Source: an uncultured Candidatus Saccharibacteria bacterium
GTDB taxonomy: Bacteria; Patescibacteria; Saccharimonadia; Saccharimonadales; UBA1547
Direction of reading: 5' to 3'
DNA length: 24,943 nt
NCBI GenBank assembly: GCA_946480535.1
Contig: CAMLKA010000012.1
Coordinates: forward strand, 1 to 24,943
Below are positions 1 to 7,118 of the stretch, piece by piece. Within the stretch, counting starts at the first letter, position 1; each line of letters begins with the position of its first letter. Both the position numbers and the translations under genes were made by a program. The notes under the pieces were generated by a model. It was not told where the DNA came from. It did not search any database and saw only the letters and a list, made by a program, of their open reading frames with translations.

Positions 1-722
1 AGGCAAGTTTGCATTTGCATAAACTTGCAGGCGAAGTAAAAACACACCGTAATGTTGAGGTTGTCCTTGCGCCAACTATGCTGGCCCTGCAAACATTGAG
101 CCTTCAGATCAACCATCGCCAGTTTAAACTGGCGGCACAAAACTTTTACTGGCGCGACCATGGCGCTTATACGGGCGAGGTTTCGGCAACACAGCTCCGC
201 GGCATTGTATCGTATGGCCTTGTCGGTCACTCAGAGCGACGTCATGTCTTCCACGAGTCTGATAAAGACACTCGTGCGAAGGTACAGGCGGCAATCCGGA
301 ACGGTATCCGACCAGTCCTTTGTGTTGGCGAGACAACCGGTGAACGTACTGCTGGTGAAACGAAAGACGTTATTCATGACCAACTTCTTGGCGGTCTTGC
401 AAATATTACCAGCGAAGAACTTCCTGAGGTAGTTATTGCGTACGAGCCCGTCTGGGCTATTGGTACTGGTAATAATGCACTTCCAAAGGATGTTATTGAG
501 GCGGTGGTTTCAATTCGTAGCCAGTTGAAGCACTTGTATGGTGCAAAAGCGGCAAGCGAAGTGCAGGTATTGTATGGCGGAAGTGTAACGGCTGATAGCG
601 CTGCTGATTACCTCGCACTTCACGAAGTTGACGGCCTTTTGGTTGGTGGTGCAAGTCTTGATCCTCGTGCCTTCACCACAATTGTTGAAAAGGCGCATTT
701 AAGCGCTAAGAAGGACGCATAG
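1..722 (+). CDS. tpiA: Triosephosphate isomerase, 5'-truncated by the window edge
   Basis: Glycolytic and gluconeogenic enzyme interconverting dihydroxyacetone phosphate and glyceraldehyde 3-phosphate in the cytosol. The frame is open to the left edge (first full codon at 3). A TTG at 9 is only an internal Leu codon: the family's N-terminal NWKMN block with the catalytic Lys lies outside the window. Visible hallmarks are GHSERR with the catalytic His, YEPVWAIGTG with the catalytic Glu at the start of loop 6, and the phosphate-gripping LYGGSV and GLLVGGASL near the end. The length seen (about 240 residues) plus a missing first strand matches a full enzyme of about 250. The next gene starts 8 bases downstream, so they are probably cotranscribed. 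Identification is secure; only the start is unknown. Confidence 0.96.
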   Translation, partial: ASLHLHKLAGEVKTHRNVEVVLAPTMLALQTLSLQINHRQFKLAAQNFYWRDHGAYTGEVSATQLRGIVSYGLVGHSERRHVFHESDKDTRAKVQAAIRNGIRPVLCVGETTGERTAGETKDVIHDQLLGGLANITSEELPEVVIAYEPVWAIGTGNNALPKDVIEAVVSIRSQLKHLYGAKAASEVQVLYGGSVTADSAADYLALHEVDGLLVGGASLDPRAFTTIVEKAHLSAKKDA

Positions 723-730
723 GTAGGGGA

Positions 731-1675
731 ATGTCTGATTTTGACTTCGATGAACTCGACAAAGCGGTCACAGGGGCGCTTGGAAATGATACTCCTGAAG
801 AAAAACCAACCAGCCCTGAAGTAAGCGAGGCTGCGCGCGAAACGCCCGCTCCTGCTCCTGAAGAAAAACCTGCTCCAGCTGAACGCCCTGCCGCTCCAGC
901 AGCCCGCCGTAGCTCAGGTCGTTTCATGGATGTTGTCCACCCTTCATCTGATATGCGTACGAAAACTTCAAGTTTTACTCCGCCAAGTAGTCCGAGTGCC
1001 GTAACGCCCGACGAAAGTGTGACTCCTACTGATAAGAGCGAAGTTCCTGCTACTGACACGCAAGAAGCATGGGCGCAGCCACTTGAATCACCGTTCCTTC
1101 CTGACGCTAAGGTTGAAAAGCGACCACTCGGTGCATTTGCAACCGAAATTTCTTCGACCGACACTAAAGATGACGAAGAAGAACTGCTTCTTGAAGCCCC
1201 TGATGAGCCTCGTATTGAAGCACATACTATGCCTGACCCGATTGATTTTGCGGCACACGCAAGCGCGCTGCCATCTGAAAACGAAGACACTGGATCATCA
1301 CAGTCTGAAGTTCTTGATGAAGAAGTGCAAGAAGAGCCGACGCCAGAGGCTACTCCAGCGCCTGAAGCGCCTGTTGAGGAGGCTGAGGCTGTGCCTACGC
1401 CTTCGCCTGCTGAGCCCGAAGTGCAACCCGAGCCTGCTCAGCCAGTAGTCGACGAGCCAGTTGGCCCCGCTTCTATTACGCAACAATATACCGAACAGCC
1501 AAGTTCTGCGCCATCATCAGGTGCAATTTATGATACTGAAACCTACCACAAGCCACTTGCGCCGACACCAAAGAAGCGTTCCGGTGTATGGGTAGCGATT
1601 TGGATCTTCCTCCTTATCGTTCTTGGCGCTGGTGCCGGCGTTGCCTTTTACTTATTCGTACTTCCCCTCCTTTAA
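731..1675 (+). CDS. Acidic Pro/Glu/Ala-rich protein with C-terminal membrane anchor, unknown function
   Basis: I do not recognise a family. The 314 residues begin MSDFDFDELDKAV and run through a long low-complexity, negatively charged stretch rich in Pro, Glu and Ala (densest at about residues 195-255). A basic patch PKKRSG is followed by one hydrophobic segment at about residues 285-312, ending VLPLL at the C-terminus. This looks like a tail-anchored or single-pass protein with a disordered cytoplasmic region; an outward topology cannot be excluded. ATG 731 is chosen because AGG at 721-723 overlaps the tpiA stop with suitable spacing. A long antisense frame covers the same DNA but is a shadow of the repetitive GAA/GCT codons. 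Function unknown; possibly an adaptor at the membrane (inference only). Confidence 0.8.
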   Translation: MSDFDFDELDKAVTGALGNDTPEEKPTSPEVSEAARETPAPAPEEKPAPAERPAAPAARRSSGRFMDVVHPSSDMRTKTSSFTPPSSPSAVTPDESVTPTDKSEVPATDTQEAWAQPLESPFLPDAKVEKRPLGAFATEISSTDTKDDEEELLLEAPDEPRIEAHTMPDPIDFAAHASALPSENEDTGSSQSEVLDEEVQEEPTPEATPAPEAPVEEAEAVPTPSPAEPEVQPEPAQPVVDEPVGPASITQQYTEQPSSAPSSGAIYDTETYHKPLAPTPKKRSGVWVAIWIFLLIVLGAGAGVAFYLFVLPLL

Positions 1676-1702
1676 AACCTAGAGCTTCTTCCGTATTTCG
1701 TC

Positions 1703-1708
1703 TATAAT
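1703..1708 (+). promoter_or_regulatory. -10 box of the uvrD/pcrA gene
   Basis: A perfect TATAAT ends 7 bases before the ATG at 1716, so the expected transcription start falls on or next to the start codon. No convincing -35 is seen. Confidence 0.75.
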
Positions 1709-1715
1709 AGAGGGA

Positions 1716-3827
1716 ATGGATTTACTTGGGGAATTGAATGAGGCGCAACAAGAAGCGGCCCGCTCGACAACGGGCCCGCTTTTGATTTTAGCGGGTGCTG
1801 GAAGTGGTAAAACAAAGACGCTCACCCACCGTATTGCGCTCCTTGTCGCTGAGCAAAAAGTCTGGCCAAGCCATATTTTGGCGGTGACGTTTACCAATAA
1901 GGCGGCTCGCGAAATGCGCGAACGTCTCGCGACACTTTTGCGCCAGCCAAATGACCGCTCATTTATGCCGTGGATGGGAACCTTTCACAGTATTTGCGTG
2001 CGCCTCCTTCGTATGGACGGCGCATCGATTCATATTCCTCGTAACTTTGTCATTTACGACGAAGACGATAGGCAAGGGCTTATCAAGCAATCAATGAAAG
2101 CACTTTCAATTACCGATAAGGATATGAAGCCATCGGCAATTAGCAGTGCAATTTCGTCTGCTAAAAATGCCCTCCAAGACCCTGATGAATACGAGGCGTC
2201 GGCTCACTATCCATTTCAGAAGAATGTCGCAAAGATCTATCGTGCGTATGAAGAGCGCCGAAAAGCTGCGCACGCGCTGGACTTCGATGACCTTCTTATT
2301 GAAGCGGTTCGTATGCTTCGTGACAATAAAGAGGTACGTGCGAAGTGGCGTGCTCAGTTTGAATATATTCTTATTGATGAGTACCAGGACACGAACGCTG
2401 CACAGTACCAGCTAGTGAAGCTTCTGGTAAATGACCAGCAAAATATCTGTGTCGTTGGTGACGACTGGCAGTCAATTTATAGCTGGCGTGGCGCTGATTT
2501 TACGAACATTCTTAATTTTGAACGTGATTTCCCAGGTGCGAAAATTGTAAAACTTGAGCAAAACTACCGAAGTACCGGTAATATTCTGGACGCCGCTCAT
2601 TCGGTGATTACAAAGAATACCCAGCGTTCCGAGAAAGAGCTTTGGACAGCTGAAGGTGCTGGTGCGCCGGTGCAAGTACATGGCGTGTACGACGAAGCCG
2701 AAGAGGCTCGGCAGGTGGCGGATCGTATTTCCGCGCAGGCAAACATTGGCGCTCGCCGCTACGACGAATTTGCCGTTTTGTACCGTACGAACGCACAAAG
2801 TTATACGCTTGAGCGGGCCTTTATTCAAATGCGTGTTCCCTACCAAATTGTGGGCGGCGTTCGCTTCTACGACCGAAAGGAAGTGAAGGATATTGTTGCC
2901 TATCTCAAGCTTATGTACCAGCCGAATGATCGAATGAGCTTTAGCCGTATTGCAAACGTTCCGACAAGGGGTGTTGGTGCTACGAGCCTTGAACGATTCT
3001 TAACCTGGCAGGCAAATGGCGAGCGAGACATTATTGACGCACTTGTTGCGGTCGGTACCGAGAGCGTTGTGACCGGTAAGGCGCGCGGTGCAATGGTAGC
3101 ACTTGGTGAAAAGCTTCAGGCGATTCGTGAACGTATTGATGAGGCACACCCGGCAGAGCTTATTGAGCAAGTCATTAAAGCGGTTGGGTACCGTGACTAT
3201 ATTCTTGATGGCACTCCGCAAGCTGAAGACCGTGAAGAGAACCTTGGCTCGCTGCTCTCGGACGCCCAAAACTTTGCGACACTTTCAGATTTTCTGGAAG
3301 AAGTTGCCTTGATGTCGAGTGTTGATAGCGAGAATCAGGAAAACAAAGTGACACTTATGACGCTTCACGCAGCAAAGGGTCTTGAGTTCCCTGTTGTCTT
3401 CATGGTGGGTATGGAAGAGGGGATCTTACCTCATTCTCGAGTGTTCGAGGCGGGTCCATCGGAGCTCGAAGAAGAGCGTCGCCTTTGCTATGTTGGTATG
3501 ACTCGTGCGCGCGAAGAGCTGCACTTAAGCTATGCGTATAGCCGTCTTCAATTTGGTACACGCGGGTATAATCCGGTATCTCGCTTTATTGCCGACATGG
3601 GCAACCAGGTCGCGATGGTAAACCCTGAACCGAATATTATGGGCTATAAGGAAGAGGAGCCGTTTTACAGCGATGCGATTGGCTTTGAAGAAGGTGACCG
3701 TGTGCGCTCGGCGGCCTTTGGGGACGGTGAAATTATAGAGGTCGATGGCCTAGCAGTAACGATTGCGTTCCTGAGCGGACAGACCAAAAAATTAAACGCT
3801 GAGTACGCAAATCTTCAGAAGCTTTAG
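1716..3827 (+). CDS. pcrA: UvrD/PcrA-type superfamily 1A DNA helicase
   Basis: ATP-dependent 3'-5' DNA helicase of repair and replication restart. Motifs are in order: Walker A AGAGSGKT (about residue 26), motif Ia AVTFTNKAAREM, motif II LIDEYQDTN (about 218), motif III VVGDDWQSIYSWRGAD (about 245), EQNYRST (about 280), motif V TLMTLHAAKGLEFPVVF (about 544) and motif VI YVGMTRARE (about 590). The C-terminus (about 658-703) is a Tudor-like domain beginning GDRVRSAAFGDG, as in PcrA, where it contacts RNA polymerase. Motif III has Trp where PcrA usually has Asp or Gly after GDD. At 703 residues the length is normal. ATG 1716 is set by the TATAAT 7 bases upstream, which makes a leaderless mRNA. 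The UvrD versus PcrA name is a matter of convention; the family is secure. Confidence 0.96.
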   Translation: MDLLGELNEAQQEAARSTTGPLLILAGAGSGKTKTLTHRIALLVAEQKVWPSHILAVTFTNKAAREMRERLATLLRQPNDRSFMPWMGTFHSICVRLLRMDGASIHIPRNFVIYDEDDRQGLIKQSMKALSITDKDMKPSAISSAISSAKNALQDPDEYEASAHYPFQKNVAKIYRAYEERRKAAHALDFDDLLIEAVRMLRDNKEVRAKWRAQFEYILIDEYQDTNAAQYQLVKLLVNDQQNICVVGDDWQSIYSWRGADFTNILNFERDFPGAKIVKLEQNYRSTGNILDAAHSVITKNTQRSEKELWTAEGAGAPVQVHGVYDEAEEARQVADRISAQANIGARRYDEFAVLYRTNAQSYTLERAFIQMRVPYQIVGGVRFYDRKEVKDIVAYLKLMYQPNDRMSFSRIANVPTRGVGATSLERFLTWQANGERDIIDALVAVGTESVVTGKARGAMVALGEKLQAIRERIDEAHPAELIEQVIKAVGYRDYILDGTPQAEDREENLGSLLSDAQNFATLSDFLEEVALMSSVDSENQENKVTLMTLHAAKGLEFPVVFMVGMEEGILPHSRVFEAGPSELEEERRLCYVGMTRAREELHLSYAYSRLQFGTRGYNPVSRFIADMGNQVAMVNPEPNIMGYKEEEPFYSDAIGFEEGDRVRSAAFGDGEIIEVDGLAVTIAFLSGQTKKLNAEYANLQKL

Positions 3828-3839
3828 CGGGTTGTGTGC

Positions 3840-3845
3840 TATAAT
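3840..3845 (+). promoter_or_regulatory. -10 box of the RpfB-like gene
   Basis: TATAAT directly after the helicase stop, 45 bases before ATG 3891. Unlike most promoters here it would give a leader of roughly 38 bases, which contains a small ACACT/AGTGT hairpin with GGGTAGGG in the loop. Confidence 0.6.
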
Positions 3846-3890
3846 CGATAAGACACACTGGGTAGGGAGTGTATCCACTTACACTTATAT

Positions 3891-5072
3891 ATGAAGTTAC
3901 GTCTAAAGAAATCCACCACGATTGTTAGCCTGTGCCTTGCGGTACTTGGGCTTTTTGTTGTCTCTGGATTTGCGATTGTTTCAACGAAATCTGCGCAGGC
4001 ACAAAGTGAAGGTGGACGTCTCATTACCGTTCATGACCGTGGCATTGAGACGGCTTTCATTACGACCAAAGAAACATTAAAGGAAGCGCTTGCCGATCAA
4101 AATATTGCGCTTGATGCAAAAGACGCCGTCGAGCCATCGGTTGATGAAAAGCTTGTGGCGCCGGACTACCAAGTAAATATTTATCGCGCCCGCCCCGTGA
4201 CCGTTATTGATGGTGCGACCCGTCAGAAGATTGTTACCCCCTACCAAACGGCTGAACGTATCGTCCAGGATGCTGGTATTACGTTGCATGCCGAAGACAC
4301 CACTGAGCTCAAGCGCTCAGCAGACCTCGTAAGCGACGGTGCTGGGTTGCAGTTGACTATTGATCGTGCAACACTTATTACCCTTGATTTATACGGCAAG
4401 AAAACCGAAGTTCGAACGCAGGGCGAGACCGTCGGTGCAATGTTGAAAGAAAAGAAGATTGATTTAGGTGCGAACGGACGCGCATCAGTATCGCTTGAGG
4501 CGCCTATTACTTCGGGCATGGAAGTTCGGGTATGGCGTGAAGGTAAGCAAACCGTGAACGTTGATGAGGCGATTGCGTTTGAAACAGAGCAGATTAAAGA
4601 CGCCGACCGCCTAGTAGGCTATAAGGAAGTCCAGACAGCCGGAAAGGACGGAAAGCGTACGGCAACCTACGAAATCGAAATCCAAAATGGTGTTGAGATT
4701 GCACGTACGGAAATTGCAAGTATTGTGCTTGAGCAGCCCGTAAAGCAAGTTGAAGTGATTGGTACAAAGCCAAAGAGCGTTCCATACACTGGTGGTGGCT
4801 CAAAGACTGAATGGCTGGCTGCTTCAAACATTCCACAAGAAATGTGGGGCTATGCCGACTTTATGGTGCAAAAGGAAAGTGGCTGGAACCCGAACGCAGT
4901 GAACAAGTCTTCAGGCGCGTGTGGACTTGCCCAGGCACTCCCATGTAGCAAACTTGGTCCTAACTGGAGTAACCCGGTTGTTGCTTTGAACTGGATGAAC
5001 AACTACGTCAATGGACGCTATGGTGGCTGGGAAGGCGCATATAATTTCTGGCAACGGAACCATTGGTATTAA
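3891..5072 (+). CDS. rpfB: RpfB-like secreted cell-wall lytic enzyme (3x DUF348, G5, transglycosylase-like)
   Basis: Probable exported peptidoglycan-cleaving enzyme of the resuscitation-promoting-factor / YabE type. A signal peptide (basic MKLRLKK, hydrophobic core, AQA near residue 37) is followed by three ubiquitin-like DUF348 modules (starting near LITVHDRG, VNIYRARPV and LTIDRATL). Next comes a G5 domain (about residues 220-295) and a C-terminal lysozyme-fold module of about 80 residues with QKESGWNPNAV, whose Glu is the expected catalytic acid, then GACGLAQALPCSK and a final YGGWEGAYNFWQRNHWY. This is the domain order of mycobacterial RpfB, and rpfB next to ksgA is also the actinobacterial gene order. 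The two Cys of the catalytic module may form a disulfide. rsmA starts 9 bases later. Substrate could be its own wall or a host's; this cannot be told from sequence. Confidence 0.9.
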   Translation: MKLRLKKSTTIVSLCLAVLGLFVVSGFAIVSTKSAQAQSEGGRLITVHDRGIETAFITTKETLKEALADQNIALDAKDAVEPSVDEKLVAPDYQVNIYRARPVTVIDGATRQKIVTPYQTAERIVQDAGITLHAEDTTELKRSADLVSDGAGLQLTIDRATLITLDLYGKKTEVRTQGETVGAMLKEKKIDLGANGRASVSLEAPITSGMEVRVWREGKQTVNVDEAIAFETEQIKDADRLVGYKEVQTAGKDGKRTATYEIEIQNGVEIARTEIASIVLEQPVKQVEVIGTKPKSVPYTGGGSKTEWLAASNIPQEMWGYADFMVQKESGWNPNAVNKSSGACGLAQALPCSKLGPNWSNPVVALNWMNNYVNGRYGGWEGAYNFWQRNHWY

Positions 5073-5081
5073 TATATAACT

Positions 5082-5852
5082 ATGGCAGGCCCAAAAAAAT
5101 CACTCGGACAACACTGGCTCCGCGATCGCGACGTACTCGTGAGTATTGCGGCCGAAGCGGCAATTACGCCGAACGATACAGTGCTTGAAATTGGTCCAGG
5201 GCTGGGCACACTTACAAGTGAATTGCTGCGTCGTGCGAAGAAGGTGGTTGCAGTGGAGCTCGATCAAGATCTTGCTCGTAAACTTCCGGGGCAATTCCCC
5301 GGCACCTCGCTTGAAGTGGTGAACCAAGATATTCTTAGTTTTGATCTTCGCACGCTTCCTAAAGACTATGTTGTTGTTGCGAATGTTCCGTATTACATTA
5401 CTTCAAAAATTATTCAGCTTCTTACGACTGCGACAAATAAGCCTCGAACAATTGTACTGCTTATTCAAAAAGAGGTTGCCGAGCGCCTTGCTGCTGAGCC
5501 AGGCGACATGAGTATTCTGGCCGTGAGTGCGCAAATTTATGCAAAGGTGCGCCTTGGTGACGTTGTTCCGGCAGAATTCTTTACACCGCCGCCAAAAGTC
5601 GATAGCCAAGTGGTAATTCTTGAGACGCTTGAGGAGCCGCTTGTTGATGCTGATTTGGAAAAGAAATTCTTCCGCGTGGTGAAGGCCGGATTTGTGGCGA
5701 AGCGTAAAAAACTTCGCAGCAGCCTTGCAAGTGGGCTGCATATATCAAAGCCTGACGCTGAAGCCTTGCTGGTGAGGCATGGTATTTCTCCAGACGATCG
5801 TGCTGAAGACCTTTCGATTGATAATTGGCTTTCGATCGCACGCGATATTTAG
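5082..5852 (+). CDS. rsmA: 16S rRNA (A1518/A1519) dimethyladenosine transferase
   Basis: SAM-dependent enzyme dimethylating two adjacent adenines in the 3' hairpin loop of 16S rRNA late in 30S assembly. The start MAGPKKSLGQHWLRD has the family's KSLGQ-FL block; VLEIGPGLGTLT (about 34-45) binds SAM, VELDQDLA ends strand 2, and NVPYYITS (about 100-107) is the NLPY-type catalytic motif. The C-terminal helical domain contains FFTPPPKVDS and GFVAKRKKLRSSL. Its 256 residues are typical. It sits between two G5/DUF348 wall proteins, as ksgA sits beside rpfB or yabE in Gram-positives. No Shine-Dalgarno is visible; TAATAT at 5070-5075, over the preceding stop codon, could be a weak -10 for leaderless expression. 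Confidence 0.96.
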   Translation: MAGPKKSLGQHWLRDRDVLVSIAAEAAITPNDTVLEIGPGLGTLTSELLRRAKKVVAVELDQDLARKLPGQFPGTSLEVVNQDILSFDLRTLPKDYVVVANVPYYITSKIIQLLTTATNKPRTIVLLIQKEVAERLAAEPGDMSILAVSAQIYAKVRLGDVVPAEFFTPPPKVDSQVVILETLEEPLVDADLEKKFFRVVKAGFVAKRKKLRSSLASGLHISKPDAEALLVRHGISPDDRAEDLSIDNWLSIARDI

Positions 5853-5867
5853 TAAATAGTTGGGTGC

Positions 5868-5873
5868 TATAAT
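5868..5873 (+). promoter_or_regulatory. -10 box of the G5/3D wall protein gene
   Basis: TATAAT ends 7 bases before ATG 5881. It rules out the upstream TTG at 5860, which would start before the promoter. Confidence 0.75.
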
Positions 5874-5880
5874 AACTAGG

Positions 5881-7062
5881 ATGAAACGTACACTAGGGTT
5901 GGGTGGTGCGCTGTTGGTGGTTCTTGCTCTCTTTGGGGTGCATGGGGCCGTTCAAGCGCAAGAGAGTAGCGATAAACGGCTTATTACGGTCTATGACAGG
6001 GGTGAGACGGTCTCGTTTTTAAGTGATGCAAAGACGCTCGAAGAGGCACTTGAGCAAGAATCAATCCAGCTTGATCCTCGTGATACGGTTGAGCCTTCTC
6101 GTAAGGAGGAGCTTGTTGCGCCTGAGTACAAAGTAAATATTTATAGGGCACGCCCGGTGGTTGTTGTCGATGGCTCGGTGCGAACAAAAATTATGACACC
6201 GTATCAAACGTCCGAGCGAATCGCAAAGGACGCTGCGATTACTCTTTATCCTGAGGATCTTGCGACAGTGAGTCGCTCGTCTGATTTTGTTAGTGATGGA
6301 GCGGGGCTTGTTCTGACGGTTCACCGAGCAGTCACCTTTACGTTCGACCTCTACGGTAAGCGCAGTGAAGTTCGAACGCACGGTGATACCGTAGCCGCCA
6401 TGCTTGAAGAAAAGGGCGTGAAGCTCACTGAGCAGGACCGTGTTTCGCTCCCCCTTGATACCGAAATGACAAACGGTATCGAAGTGCGCGTATGGCGTGA
6501 AGGAATACAGACGGTGACTGAAGATCAGCCAATCGGCTTTGCAGGTGAGTTTGTCTATGATGCTGACCGTCCTGTAGGATATCGGGCTATAGAATCTGAG
6601 GGTGTTCCAGGTAATCAGTCGGTGACGTATGAAATTGAGGTGCGAGAAGGTGTTGAGATTTCACGAAAGGAAATTGCACGTATTACTACCGCACAGCCAA
6701 CGAAGCAAACCCTCGTCATTGGTATCAAGGGGCTCGAGCAAGGACTCACTCGGTCACGAGGTGCACTCCACAGCACTGATAGTAACGGGGTTGTGCACCG
6801 TGAGACCTACTACGACCTTGAAATGGGGCGTGTGATGCGCAGTTGTGGCCAGGGCGGTAATTACACGGTACGTTTCGATGGCATGAAGATTGATTCTGAA
6901 GGGTACATTATTGTGGCGGCAAACTACGCACGGTACCCTAAGTGCTCAATTGTGGAAACCAGCGCCGGCCCGGCCCGAGTGTACGATACGGGTGGCTTTG
7001 TTTCTCATCATCCAGATGGCTTTGATCTTGCGACCGACTGGTCAAATAACAACGGCCGTTAA
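5881..7062 (+). CDS. YabE-like secreted wall protein (3x DUF348, G5, 3D-type barrel)
   Basis: Probable exported peptidoglycan-active protein, paralogous to the RpfB-like protein two genes upstream. A signal peptide (MKRTLGLGG, cleavage likely after VQA near residue 26) precedes three DUF348 modules and a G5 domain that match the paralogue almost segment for segment (LITVYDRG, VNIYRARPV, DLYGKRSEVRTHGDTV, EVRVWREG). The last 110 residues differ: RETYYDLEMGRVM, then VYDTGG, then FDLATDW, resembling the 3D (three-Asp) double-psi barrel of YabE/YocH/MltA-type enzymes. Two Cys (RSCGQ, PKCSI) flank the barrel. Start ATG 5881 follows from the -10 box 7 bases upstream. The 3D assignment is moderate; the exported G5/DUF348 architecture is secure. 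Confidence 0.87.
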   Translation: MKRTLGLGGALLVVLALFGVHGAVQAQESSDKRLITVYDRGETVSFLSDAKTLEEALEQESIQLDPRDTVEPSRKEELVAPEYKVNIYRARPVVVVDGSVRTKIMTPYQTSERIAKDAAITLYPEDLATVSRSSDFVSDGAGLVLTVHRAVTFTFDLYGKRSEVRTHGDTVAAMLEEKGVKLTEQDRVSLPLDTEMTNGIEVRVWREGIQTVTEDQPIGFAGEFVYDADRPVGYRAIESEGVPGNQSVTYEIEVREGVEISRKEIARITTAQPTKQTLVIGIKGLEQGLTRSRGALHSTDSNGVVHRETYYDLEMGRVMRSCGQGGNYTVRFDGMKIDSEGYIIVAANYARYPKCSIVETSAGPARVYDTGGFVSHHPDGFDLATDWSNNNGR

Positions 7063-7104
7063 TCATCCGGCCTACCCAGGCTACTCTCATGAAAATGCTT
7101 ATGG

Positions 7105-7110
7105 TACTAT
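7105..7110 (+). promoter_or_regulatory. -10 box of the RCC1-pilin gene
   Basis: TACTAT ends 8 bases before ATG 7119, the same geometry as the other leaderless genes. This argues against the ATG at 7089, which is upstream of it. Confidence 0.6.
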
Positions 7111-7118
7111 GGTGCTAT

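Noticed and set aside
706..1290. Long Ser/Ala-rich antisense reading frame opposite the acidic Pro-rich gene
   Set aside because: It is the complement of a low-complexity GAA/GCT/CCT-rich gene that has a ribosome binding site, a membrane segment and operon context; the antisense product is compositionally implausible.
5860..5880. Upstream TTG start for the G5/3D protein
   Set aside because: It lies upstream of the TATAAT box and would add seven residues in front of a normal signal peptide.
7054..7072. GGCCG/CGGCC inverted repeat after the G5/3D gene as a terminator
   Set aside because: Only five pairs with a long loop and no T tract after it.
7089..7118. ATG 7089 as start of the RCC1-pilin
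   Set aside because: It precedes the TACTAT box and would place ten extra residues before a normal short prepilin leader.
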